From: a virus
IMG/VR virus record: IMGVR_UViG_3300045999_010590
Coordinates: 1-31,654 of that record
Length of the DNA stretch: 31,654 nucleotides
Strand: one strand, 5' to 3'
How positions within the stretch are numbered: the stretch's first letter is position 1; each line of letters opens with the position of its first letter. The notes under the pieces were generated by a model. That model did not search any database and was not told the origin of the DNA. It was given only the letters and a program-made list of their open reading frames with translations. Below, one piece after another: positions 14,144-20,793 of the stretch. The translations under genes and the position numbers were made by a program.

Positions 14144-14773
14144 TTATAAATCTTTTCCGTTTTTTGAAATTGCATGTAAAAATTCTTCTCTAATTAAATT
14201 ATCTGATTCCATAAATACACCAGAAAACTTATTTGTGGTCATTACAGATGTCGGATGTTTTATTCCTCGGTTTCCACAACACATATGCTTTGAGGAAATA
14301 CTTACAGCAACAGATTCACATTGTAATTTTTTAGATAAAAAAGTATGAATTTGTTGTGTAAGTGACTCTTGCATCTGAGGTCTACGAGAAAACCAATCAA
14401 CTACTCGGTTCAATTTAGATAATCCTATCACATTTTCATTAGGAACATAAGCAACAGAAGCATATCCTGTAAAAGGTAGATTGTGATGAGCACACATTGA
14501 TACCACTGGGATTCCAGTTTGTATAACTACTCCATCATAATTTTCTTCGTTAGGAAAAACCGTCATTGAAGGTTCATCTGTAATAGAACCTATAATTAAA
14601 TCTTTTAACCAAGCCTTTGCAACTCTATTTGGAGTATCAACTGTTTGAGGATCAGCTTCATAATCAAAACCCATTGAATTTAAAAAATTTCCATAATGAA
14701 TGGCAGCTTCTCTAACCATTTTCTCAATTTCCTCTTGACTACGAGGAAAATTACTATTTGCTTTCTTAATCAT
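14144..14773 (-). CDS. folE: GTP cyclohydrolase I (FolE)
   Basis: 209 aa. Converts GTP to dihydroneopterin triphosphate, the first step of 7-deazaguanine and folate synthesis. Zinc-site motif CAHHNLPF at C94-H97, with Ala where most enzymes have Glu. The core VAYVPNENVIGLSKLNRVV and RPQMQESLTQQI, and the second Cys in HMCCGNRG (164-170), are all typical. With queC, queD and queE nearby the role is most likely preQ0 synthesis for DNA modification. Own promoter at 14780-14809; dcd follows. Confidence 0.95.
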   Translation of the reverse strand: MIKKANSNFPRSQEEIEKMVREAAIHYGNFLNSMGFDYEADPQTVDTPNRVAKAWLKDLIIGSITDEPSMTVFPNEENYDGVVIQTGIPVVSMCAHHNLPFTGYASVAYVPNENVIGLSKLNRVVDWFSRRPQMQESLTQQIHTFLSKKLQCESVAVSISSKHMCCGNRGIKHPTSVMTTNKFSGVFMESDNLIREEFLHAISKNGKDL

Positions 14774-14779
14774 AACTGT

Positions 14780-14809
14780 AATATAATAATATTTTTTATA
14801 AAAACCAAA
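14780..14809 (-). promoter_or_regulatory. Promoter of folE (TTTGG-N19-TATATT)
   Basis: Minus strand TTTGG (14805-14809), 19 bases, TATATT (14780-14785), 6 bases to the ATG at 14773. No hairpin here, so the promoter pattern exists independently of the terminators. Confidence 0.7.
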
Positions 14810-14814
14810 TTAAA

Positions 14815-15327
14815 TTAATCATCATTCATAACTCCTGTTATGAAAGGTTGGTTTCTTTTTAAACCTTTTTCTCCATCTAATCCATAACCTACAAGCCAGT
14901 ATTCGTTTTCTAACTCAAAACCATAAATTAGATTTGAGGGTGAGGAATGTTGTTTTTTAAATAGAGTAATAGGGGTAATTGATTTAGGATTATTGTAGTT
15001 TAGGTGTTTGATTAAACGATTCATAGTATTGCCTGAATCATAAATGTCGTCTACTAAATAAACATCTTTTCCTTTAATATCAGTATCAATAGATTTTAGG
15101 ATACGGATTTCACCCTGTGATTGATTTTCGTAGGATTTCGCACGTATAAAGTCTATAGTGCAATCACTCATTTGTTTCACTAAATCCGTAAAAAACATAA
15201 AAGCGCCGTTTAAAACGCATATAAACACAGGAGGTTCCTCATGTTTATTGTTTTTAATAAGATTAGCAATTTCGCTTACTTTGTTTTGGATTTCTTTTTC
15301 TGTAAATAAAACTTGGTATTTTGTCAT
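14815..15327 (-). CDS. hpt: Hypoxanthine(-guanine) phosphoribosyltransferase
   Basis: 170 aa, typical length. Transfers phosphoribosyl from PRPP to hypoxanthine or guanine. PRPP-binding motif VYLVDDIYDSGNT at 89-101, the LNGAFMFFTDL loop at 39-49, and the VGYGLDGEKGLKRNQPFI end are characteristic. A purine salvage enzyme beside GTP-consuming FolE would raise the GTP pool; this link is inference. Overlaps the preceding thioredoxin-like gene by 4 bases. Confidence 0.92.
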   Translation of the reverse strand: MTKYQVLFTEKEIQNKVSEIANLIKNNKHEEPPVFICVLNGAFMFFTDLVKQMSDCTIDFIRAKSYENQSQGEIRILKSIDTDIKGKDVYLVDDIYDSGNTMNRLIKHLNYNNPKSITPITLFKKQHSSPSNLIYGFELENEYWLVGYGLDGEKGLKRNQPFITGVMNDD

Positions 15328-15569
15328 AAAACTAATTTTTTCAAAACTTCTTTAATTTCTTTTACACCTTCAAATTTGTGCTTACCGTTTTTATCTTCAA
15401 TTACCAGAGTAGGTACCCATTCAATTTTAAAAGATTCAGTAATCAATTCTTCTTCATAGGTGTTAACCATTTTAATTCCTAAAGGTTCACTAAACTCAGA
15501 AATCAATGGTTTTAATTCATTACATTTTCCACAATCATCTGTGTAGAAAAAAGTTATTTCGGGTCTCAT
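15324..15569 (-). CDS. Thioredoxin/glutaredoxin-like protein with CGKC active site
   Basis: 81 aa. Start ITFFYTDDCGKCNELKPLI has a redox C-x-x-C (C13, C16) and a cis-proline in WVPTLVI, the thioredoxin-fold hallmarks. Short length and CGKC suggest a phage glutaredoxin-like electron donor. It may reduce the ribonucleotide reductase. An ATATTTATAA box lies 2 bases upstream. It is followed by hpt with a 4-base overlap. Confidence 0.85.
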   Translation of the reverse strand: MRPEITFFYTDDCGKCNELKPLISEFSEPLGIKMVNTYEEELITESFKIEWVPTLVIEDKNGKHKFEGVKEIKEVLKKLVL

Positions 15570-15571
15570 TT

Positions 15572-15581
15572 TTATAAATAT
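15572..15581 (-). promoter_or_regulatory. ATATTTATAA box before thioredoxin-like gene
   Basis: Minus strand ATATTTATAA ends 2 bases before the ATG at 15569. No TTGG at the 19-base distance. If functional, transcription would start at or just past the start codon. Confidence 0.42.
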
Positions 15582-15982
15582 TAAAGTTTAGATTCAGGGA
15601 TTCTATATTTGTCTTTTACTGTTTGGGAAATGGAGATAGGTACTCCTTCATCATCCACTCTAACAAATGTCATGTTGGTTGATAAAAGAACTACCTCGTC
15701 TCCTCTAAATACATTATAGGCTCTTGCCTCTACTCTAAAAGTAGCTGATGTATTTCCTATCCTTGATACCTCAGCATAAATTTTAACTAGATTTTTTTCT
15801 CTTGCTGGTTTAGTAAAAACACATTTGTCTATAGCTATAGTAATCATGTTTTGGCTCCTACAAGTTTCCATAGCATAAGCGGCTACTGCGGCATCAACCC
15901 ATGAAAGTAATTTACCACCAAATAGATTACCATGAAAGCCTAAATCTAATTTTTTAACTGGGTGTGTGGATAGTAAGTCCAT
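15581..15982 (-). CDS. Hotdog-fold acyl-CoA thioesterase (YciA-like)
   Basis: 133 aa. Hydrolyses acyl-CoA to free acid and CoA. The hotdog signature HGNLFGGKLLSWVDAAVAAYA (17-37) matches the NxxGDIFGG...D region of YciA/BACH-type thioesterases. The second half (VKIYAEVSRIGNTSATFRVEARA) also fits. Its start overlaps the queE stop by 1 base (TAATG), so it belongs to the trx-queD-queE transcript. A thioesterase is uncommon in phages. It may act on host lipid or CoA pools, or the fold may serve another acyl group; the substrate is not deducible. Confidence 0.85.
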   Translation of the reverse strand: MDLLSTHPVKKLDLGFHGNLFGGKLLSWVDAAVAAYAMETCRSQNMITIAIDKCVFTKPAREKNLVKIYAEVSRIGNTSATFRVEARAYNVFRGDEVVLLSTNMTFVRVDDEGVPISISQTVKDKYRIPESKL

Positions 15983-16797
15983 TAAACTGCTCTCTTAGTA
16001 TCGTAAGCAATAATATGATCTCTACCTGTCCAATTATAACCCATTTCCATACATTTTTCAATTGATATAGGATACATTTCAATCAATGTTTCACGAGTAT
16101 CACCAGCAGGCATTAACCAAGTTTTATTTTTAGGGATATTCAACTCAACTCTAAAAGCCTCAATTTCAGCCAAATTTTCTTCAGTACCATCCCATACAGG
16201 TTTGAAATGATAATCACTATGATATTCGATCATCATTTTCATTGCATCATAATTTAAACGAAATTTATTATGTTGATCAATCATTTTTTGGTCAACCAAT
16301 TTTCCAAGAGGAGTATTAACATCTACTTTAGGAACTGAATTGCTGAATTTAGGGCTAAGAGAAATCAAACCAATAGGAAAATCAGTTTTAATAAAGTGAC
16401 TACCTTCAGTTTCAATAGTAATTATAATTCCTCTTTCATTTGCAAAATGAGTCAATTCATTAACCAAATCTGGTTGCATTGTTGGAGAACCACCAGTTAA
16501 CATCATTTCAGTAATATGAGGATTTTCATCATATATTTTGATAATGTCGTTAAAGGTGTAAATACCTTTTTCAGGATGGATACTCGTGTACCAAGAGTCA
16601 CACCAGCCACCAGCACCAAACCAACACCTGTGAGTACAACCTGTTGTTCTAATTGCTACTGTTGGACGTCCTTGTCTTGAACCTTCTGATTGTACACAAG
16701 TATAAACCTCAAGTACAGGTAATTTTTTACTGTAATCAGTAATACGACCTGGTTCTTGAATATTCCAATTTTTTTCTGTTACTTTACTATGATCCAT
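15982..16797 (-). CDS. queE: 7-carboxy-7-deazaguanine synthase (QueE), radical SAM
   Basis: 271 aa. Converts 6-carboxytetrahydropterin to 7-carboxy-7-deazaguanine with SAM and a 4Fe-4S cluster. The cluster motif is C54-x3-C58-x7-C66 (GCTHRCWF ... GWCDS); the last spacing is longer than the usual x2. The SAM-binding glycine motif reads TGGSP, with Ser for the common Glu. The start region CVQSEGSRQGRPTVAIRTTGC is typical for QueE (the usual form is SxQGEG). Lies 2 bases after queD. Confidence 0.93.
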   Translation of the reverse strand: MDHSKVTEKNWNIQEPGRITDYSKKLPVLEVYTCVQSEGSRQGRPTVAIRTTGCTHRCWFGAGGWCDSWYTSIHPEKGIYTFNDIIKIYDENPHITEMMLTGGSPTMQPDLVNELTHFANERGIIITIETEGSHFIKTDFPIGLISLSPKFSNSVPKVDVNTPLGKLVDQKMIDQHNKFRLNYDAMKMMIEYHSDYHFKPVWDGTEENLAEIEAFRVELNIPKNKTWLMPAGDTRETLIEMYPISIEKCMEMGYNWTGRDHIIAYDTKRAV

Positions 16798-16799
16798 AA

Positions 16800-17264
16800 T
16801 TATCCTTTATAAAATGCTGTGTTTTTTTCGTGTTCCCTAAATTCAACTTGAACTACTTTTACTCGTCCGTTAGTTTCCTCTTGAATAAAGGTATTTAATT
16901 TTTCGTAAAGGTATTTTGCAAACTGTTCTGCTCCTGTTGCTGGGATAATACGAAGTTGAATAATACCATCTTTCCACATTTCTTTAAATTGTTCTAAATA
17001 CGGATCATCATCTGCTACTATAACAGTATGATCAAACATATTATCCATCCATGATTTAGGATTCATACCATCAATAGTACCTTTGGCACGTTTCATACCT
17101 CCAAAATCCCAAACCCAATTACGTTCATCTAGTTCACCTTCAAACCATACTTTAAAGCTTACTCCATAACCATGAAGAAACTGACAATGAGTTCCATCGG
17201 CTTTCCATTGACGGAATACTGTTGAGTAACCATCAAATACTTTTGTTGATCTAAAACTACCCAT
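16800..17264 (-). CDS. queD: 6-carboxy-5,6,7,8-tetrahydropterin synthase-like (QueD)
   Basis: 154 aa. Expected to convert dihydroneopterin triphosphate to 6-carboxytetrahydropterin. Conserved features: Cys27 and His31 in HCQFLHGYG, DFGGMK at 53-58, FDHT at 77-80, and a Glu in TGAEQFAKYL. Canonical enzymes bind zinc with three His (AAH and HGH). Here the third is Tyr33 and the AAH position is not a His, so the site is altered. This may be a recognised QueD subfamily rather than a decayed copy, since the rest is well kept. Overlaps the thioredoxin gene by 8 bases. Confidence 0.85.
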   Translation of the reverse strand: MGSFRSTKVFDGYSTVFRQWKADGTHCQFLHGYGVSFKVWFEGELDERNWVWDFGGMKRAKGTIDGMNPKSWMDNMFDHTVIVADDDPYLEQFKEMWKDGIIQLRIIPATGAEQFAKYLYEKLNTFIQEETNGRVKVVQVEFREHEKNTAFYKG

Positions 17265-17502
17265 TGATAAATTGCATTACTTGTTCATAACTTCTAGCAC
17301 CTACAAATCGACGAATTTCTCTTCCGTTTTCAGCAATTACTACTGTGGGAACACTTGAAACATTAGCAGTTCGTGCTCTATCCATTTCATAATCGATGTT
17401 AATTTTTTCAACATAAATTTGTTGAGATACCTTATCCATAATTGGACCTAATACTTGGCATGGTTCACACCAAGGGCCATAGAAGTAAAATATTTGTTTC
17501 AT
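17257..17502 (-). CDS. trx: Thioredoxin (WCEPC)
   Basis: 81 aa. Active site WCEPC at 11-15, with Glu in place of the usual Gly, and cis-proline in SSVPTVVI. Shorter than cellular thioredoxin (about 105 aa), as is usual in phages. Likely electron donor to the ribonucleotide reductase. First gene of a transcript with queD, queE and the thioesterase. Promoter at 17510-17539 lies over the 3' end of the upstream GIY-YIG gene. Confidence 0.92.
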   Translation of the reverse strand: MKQIFYFYGPWCEPCQVLGPIMDKVSQQIYVEKINIDYEMDRARTANVSSVPTVVIAENGREIRRFVGARSYEQVMQFING

Positions 17503-17509
17503 AATATTT

Positions 17510-17539
17510 AATATAATAATTAGTTTTTAAATTTCCAAA
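17510..17539 (-). promoter_or_regulatory. Promoter of trx-queD-queE operon (TTTGG-N19-TATATT)
   Basis: Minus strand TTTGG (17535-17539), 19 bases, TATATT (17510-17515), 7 bases to the ATG at 17502. Embedded in the last codons of the GIY-YIG gene. Confidence 0.68.
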
Positions 17540-18101
17540 TGTAACCATAAGAACTTTTTTGTTTTCCTCTACAACAAGCTCCTATCCCATGTCCGGTTTT
17601 ATTTAAGTATTTAGTAGCTTCTATTTGTGAAGGCCATTCTTTTATAAAATTACCTTGTAAATCATATTGCAACACAGGGGTATTTTGCCAAGTATTTTTT
17701 CTATTTTTTAAAAAACCTCTAGTTTGTTTAATTTTTTGTTTATGTTCTTCTGTAAAAGGTTTTCCTTTATGGGATTTAATTTTTCCTTTGTTTCCTTCAC
17801 TTATTTTTTTGCCTCGAGTAGGATGTTGTTTTATTTTCTGAATTGATTCTTCTTTCCATTCTTCAGGGCCCCCACCTCCGTTATTTTTATTTTGCAAAGA
17901 AAATCCTTGTTTTTTAAATTTTTCAATATAATATTTTTCCCATTTTCTCCAATTTAAAACCTCAGAAATAATTTTCATAAATATATTTTCACCAAATATT
18001 TTTTTATGATTAGCTAATCTGTGATATTCATTTCTAGTTTTTCCAACATAAAAAGGAATATTATCTCCAAAATGTAAGTAGTAAATTTTAGTGCGATCCA
18101 T
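17520..18101 (-). CDS. GIY-YIG homing endonuclease with NUMOD modules
   Basis: 193 aa. The N-terminal core (IYYLHFGDNIPFYVGKTRNEYHRL) has the two GIY-YIG motif strands as YYL and YVG, with the catalytic-region Arg. Middle NUMOD3-like repeats (GKKISEGNKGKI, GKPFTEEHKQKI) and a C-terminal NUMOD1 (LQYDLQGNFIKEWPSQIEA ... YIWKFKN) bind DNA. It sits between the queC transcript and the trx-queD-queE transcript and disrupts neither. Upstream there is an ATATTTATAA box and an ATTGG-N19-AATATT arrangement. Confidence 0.87.
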   Translation of the reverse strand: MDRTKIYYLHFGDNIPFYVGKTRNEYHRLANHKKIFGENIFMKIISEVLNWRKWEKYYIEKFKKQGFSLQNKNNGGGGPEEWKEESIQKIKQHPTRGKKISEGNKGKIKSHKGKPFTEEHKQKIKQTRGFLKNRKNTWQNTPVLQYDLQGNFIKEWPSQIEATKYLNKTGHGIGACCRGKQKSSYGYIWKFKN

Positions 18102-18103
18102 GA

Positions 18104-18138
18104 TTATAAATATTAAAAAAATCAGGGATCACACCAAT
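18104..18138 (-). promoter_or_regulatory. ATATTTATAA box with upstream TTGG before GIY-YIG gene
   Basis: Minus strand ATTGG (18134-18138), 19 bases, AATATT (18109-18114), overlapping ATATTTATAA (18104-18113), which ends 2 bases before the ATG at 18101. One-base departures from the consensus in each box. Confidence 0.5.
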
Positions 18139-18140
18139 TT

Positions 18141-18419
18141 TTATACTAATTCTTCTATTATTCCTATAATTTCACTTAATATAAGAACAGAGGCTGCAAT
18201 TACCAAGTTAAATGGAATAAAAAGATAGCCAACAATTCTTACACCTGATTTAATAAAACTTACATACCTATGCCATTTTTGATCCGGCATATACTCAATT
18301 TCTTTATGTGGTTCTTGCCACCTAGGAAATGAATAAGGATTTTCTTTTCCAGTAAGTTCTTTATAATAAGGGTTTGCTTCTCCTGTTTGTGGATCGTGTG
18401 TTGGGATTTTTTTACTCAT
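18141..18419 (-). CDS. Small membrane-anchored protein (92 aa)
   Basis: Soluble, Pro/Tyr-rich N-terminus (THDPQTGEANPYYKELTGKENPY) then a long hydrophobic C-terminal stretch of about residues 57-92 (VRIVGYLFIPFNLVIAASVLILSEIIGII), likely one long or two short membrane segments. No family recognised. Coupled to the upstream 72-aa gene by an ATGA overlap, last gene of the dpdA-queC transcript. Confidence 0.6.
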   Translation of the reverse strand: MSKKIPTHDPQTGEANPYYKELTGKENPYSFPRWQEPHKEIEYMPDQKWHRYVSFIKSGVRIVGYLFIPFNLVIAASVLILSEIIGIIEELV

Positions 18420-18634
18420 TTTAATAATTCTTCTTCATCAACAATCTCGGCTCCTGGATTTTCTTCCAAGAGCCAAGATGTTGATTCTTTAAATAGTGGT
18501 TTACCAGCAGTCCATTCATAAGACCAAGTCAGTTGTCCTTTTAACATTCCGGCATAAACCTCTCCATGTTTGTTAATAACAACATACATTGGTTCTTGGG
18601 ACTTTGATTTCTTATACTTTCTTTTGATAGTCAT
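18416..18634 (-). CDS. Small protein of unknown function (72 aa)
   Basis: Basic N-terminus (TIKRKYKKSKS) and acidic C-terminus (NPGAEIVDEEELLK), with a middle segment VVINKHGEVYAGMLKGQLTWSYEW that looks like a beta hairpin. Starts inside the end of queC (23-base overlap), so translation is probably coupled. No family recognised. Confidence 0.55.
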   Translation of the reverse strand: MTIKRKYKKSKSQEPMYVVINKHGEVYAGMLKGQLTWSYEWTAGKPLFKESTSWLLEENPGAEIVDEEELLK

Positions 18635-19448
18635 CTAGTACGGAATGTACGTACTCTTTTGCAAATTCCCAAGTTACTGGTCCGAATTCGTCAGCATAAC
18701 TTACAGGATCAGGACGACCTAATTTAATAAAGGCCTCAATTCGCTCAACTGAAGATGCTGATTTGTAGTCTGAAAACCATTCCTCACTTGCTGTTTCATC
18801 ATCATAAAACACAACATGTTTGATTGGTTTGTAAGAGGTATTTGTACGACGATAAACTTCATGGAAATCGATTCCTAAAGTATTGCAACAAACTTCACCA
18901 TCAACCAAAATACCGAATTTATCACTATGAAGATAAGGAGTATAATAAGTTACTTTTTCAGCACCCCAGTTACCAGCTACAAATGCTTCGTAATCAATAT
19001 CCCTAAATTCTTGTCTGCAATCCGGATAGATAGCATGATCTCCAGCATGTATTCCCATAGCAATATGAACATCTGTATTTTTGGATTCAGCAATTGATAA
19101 AGCTACTGCCTGGATGATTGAGCTAAAGATTTTATTGCGATTAGGTACAACTGTTGCTTTCATATTTTCCTCAGCATAGTGTCCTTCAGGTACTTCTTCC
19201 CCACCTGTTACAAGTGCTGAATTGAGGAGTTGGCTTAAACCATCAAGTTTAATTACTTGATATTTGATACTTTGACCATTTTGGTTTAAATAATCTACCA
19301 ATTCTTTAGCTCGTTCTAATTCAATAGAATGTTTTTGTCCATAATCAAAGGATAGTGCTGTTACTTCATAGCCATTGGCGAGTAGATGAAGCAGCAATGT
19401 GGAGCTATCTAATCCTCCACTTAGTGATAATACTGCTTGTTTATTCAT
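18612..19448 (-). CDS. queC: 7-cyano-7-deazaguanine synthase homologue (QueC) lacking the zinc cysteines
   Basis: 278 aa (E. coli QueC 231). PP-loop ATPase converting 7-carboxy-7-deazaguanine through the amide to preQ0. P-loop SGGLDSS at 10-16, FDYGQKHSIE, the VVPNRNKIF motif and YPDCRQEF are conserved. The family's C-terminal zinc site (TCY ... CGxCxxC) is gone: the aligned positions read TSY, then Asp, Ser and Ser in DYKSASSVERIEAF, and about 17 residues are inserted between. The fold may be stable without zinc, or the product may differ. Overlaps the 42-aa gene upstream by 4 bases. Confidence 0.88.
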   Translation of the reverse strand: MNKQAVLSLSGGLDSSTLLLHLLANGYEVTALSFDYGQKHSIELERAKELVDYLNQNGQSIKYQVIKLDGLSQLLNSALVTGGEEVPEGHYAEENMKATVVPNRNKIFSSIIQAVALSIAESKNTDVHIAMGIHAGDHAIYPDCRQEFRDIDYEAFVAGNWGAEKVTYYTPYLHSDKFGILVDGEVCCNTLGIDFHEVYRRTNTSYKPIKHVVFYDDETASEEWFSDYKSASSVERIEAFIKLGRPDPVSYADEFGPVTWEFAKEYVHSVLDDYQKKV

Positions 19449-19573
19449 TTTGATAATCTTTTTAATATTTCTAAACGTTTTTGTGTAATTTTATGTTTGT
19501 TTTCACGAATTGCTTGAATTGCTTTTTCAATTTCAGCATCCCATGCAGAGTTAATATCGGTTTGTTTTTTCAT
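19445..19573 (-). CDS. Very small helical protein (42 aa)
   Basis: Read by hand. ATG at 19573, 2 bases after the stop of the 71-aa gene; the stop overlaps the queC start (ATGA). Highly charged and helical in look (WDAEIEKAIQAIRENKHKI, then QKRLEILKRLSK). Tight coupling on both sides and absence of any other use of this 120-base gap support it. Function unknown. Confidence 0.55.
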   Translation of the reverse strand: MKKQTDINSAWDAEIEKAIQAIRENKHKITQKRLEILKRLSK

Positions 19574-19575
19574 AA

Positions 19576-19791
19576 TTAGAAAGGCAAATCATCATTAACA
19601 TCCAACTTAAAGTATGAATCCAAAAAAGACTTAGGATACATCATAATATCTCCTTTGTATTTAGGATTTTCAACATACTTAACGGCATATGTAACTTTTT
19701 GTTCTGCTGCTTTTTTAGCAACATCTTTTCCCAAACGATCACCGGCTGCATAACCAAGGTAATCAAATAACGATAACATTTGATTTTCCAT
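19576..19791 (-). CDS. Small protein with SSB-like C-terminal tip (71 aa)
   Basis: No family recognised. Start ENQMLSLFDYLGYAAGDRLGKDVAKKA includes a SLFDYL motif that resembles clamp-binding peptides. The end KLDVNDDLPF matches the acidic tip of bacterial SSB, which recruits repair and replication proteins, and of the gp32-like protein in this window. Placed between the transglycosylase and queC genes. A partner-binding role with host or phage replication proteins is inference. Confidence 0.6.
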   Translation of the reverse strand: MENQMLSLFDYLGYAAGDRLGKDVAKKAAEQKVTYAVKYVENPKYKGDIMMYPKSFLDSYFKLDVNDDLPF

Positions 19792-19794
19792 AAC

Positions 19795-19950
19795 TTATTT
19801 TTTTAGTTCGTTGTAATACAAAAACGCAAACCAAGCCACAAGCAGTTGATTTAAACCCAAAATATAATTTTGAGAAATAATACTAACCAGCCCAGCCAAA
19901 ACATTGATGATAATAACACCTTTGTTAAAAATTTTTTCAAACTTACTCAT
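19795..19950 (-). CDS. Small membrane protein (51 aa)
   Basis: Read by hand. ATG at 19950, 6 bases after the transglycosylase stop. Two hydrophobic segments: about 11-26 (GVIIINVLAGLVSIIS) and 32-46 (GLNQLLVAWFAFLYY), with charged ends (SKFEKIFNK, NELKK). Fills an otherwise empty gap in the operon. Function unknown. Confidence 0.6.
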   Translation of the reverse strand: MSKFEKIFNKGVIIINVLAGLVSIISQNYILGLNQLLVAWFAFLYYNELKK

Positions 19951-19956
19951 ATACTT

Positions 19957-20733
19957 TTATTTTAATAATTTTCTAAACATTCTTAAATTCCAATCCAACA
20001 AATTATAATCAATTTCTGTTGTATAAAAATGATCATTCATATTTGCTTTTGGTTTTTCAGTTAAACCATTTCGACCATATTTGATACCATCTAAAGTAGC
20101 CATAATTGGATTAGATGTATCAATAGTTTCAATAAAAGGCATATCTTTATACAAGCTAAATTCTTGTGGTACCTGACAACCTAATAAATGTACTCTGTCT
20201 TTAGGTAATATTACTCCCATTTCATATAATCTAGAAATTACCTGAAGTCTACCTAATGATTTGGCTATATTTTTATTTGGATGTGAACTATGATCTAAAT
20301 AATATTCAGCACCATAAGAAAACGCAATCTTTTTATATCCTAAATCTTTATAAACCTGATAGCAAGTAAGGGCATCAGCAAAATTGGTTGCTTGAACTAC
20401 TGCTACTTTAGTAACACCTTTAGGTAATTCAATTTGAGCCCATTTTCTAGCATTAACAATAGAATGAATAGTGTCTTGCCAAACATCAGGAACAATAAAT
20501 TCACTTGGTTTTAATTCATCAATCCAATGTAATAAACCATTGTCGTGATATGCTTCTCCAAGTTCATGGAGTGAATTATCTAAAATAATGTAACGGCCTT
20601 GTTGTTTTGCTTTGCGAAAAAAATTAGCGTAATCTTCATCTTTATCTAACAGATGAACTAAAGCATAGTCATAATCATTAAAATCAAGACTATCTTCTAA
20701 TAAACATAAGGGAACTTCATGACTAATTTTCAT
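19957..20733 (-). CDS. dpdA: TGT-superfamily transglycosylase, probable DpdA (7-deazaguanine insertion into DNA)
   Basis: 258 aa. Three stretches parallel the tRNA-guanine transglycosylase barrel: ILDNSLHE (50-57, like the DSGG region with the base Asp), HLLGCQVPQEF (182-192, like the MGVGxPxDL region) and ETIDTSNPI (202-210, like the nucleophile FDxVxPT region). Candidate catalytic residues are D52 and D205. It is short for a tRNA enzyme and lacks the TGT C-terminal Cys3-His zinc site, as phage DNA-acting DpdA proteins do. Collinear with queC, queD, queE and folE, so the likely role is exchange of guanine in phage DNA for preQ0 or a derivative. A related TIM-barrel enzyme cannot be excluded. 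First gene of its transcript. Confidence 0.68.
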   Translation of the reverse strand: MKISHEVPLCLLEDSLDFNDYDYALVHLLDKDEDYANFFRKAKQQGRYIILDNSLHELGEAYHDNGLLHWIDELKPSEFIVPDVWQDTIHSIVNARKWAQIELPKGVTKVAVVQATNFADALTCYQVYKDLGYKKIAFSYGAEYYLDHSSHPNKNIAKSLGRLQVISRLYEMGVILPKDRVHLLGCQVPQEFSLYKDMPFIETIDTSNPIMATLDGIKYGRNGLTEKPKANMNDHFYTTEIDYNLLDWNLRMFRKLLK

Positions 20734-20739
20734 AACATT

Positions 20740-20769
20740 AATATAATAAAAAAAGCTTGGTTTCCCAAG
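20740..20769 (-). promoter_or_regulatory. Promoter of dpdA-queC operon (CTTGG-N19-TATATT)
   Basis: Minus strand CTTGG (20765-20769), 19 bases, TATATT (20740-20745), 6 bases to the ATG at 20733. TTGG box shared with the hairpin at 20753-20772. From 20740 the plus-strand sequence is the same as from 3395. Confidence 0.65.
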
Positions 20770-20772
20770 CTT
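20753..20772 (-). terminator. Intrinsic terminator after tagged gene at 20794
   Basis: 8-bp perfect stem (AAGCTTGG / CCAAGCTT), loop of 4, T run on the minus strand. Same module as 3408-3427. Confidence 0.82.
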
Positions 20773-20793
20773 AATTTAAAAATTTTTTATTTT

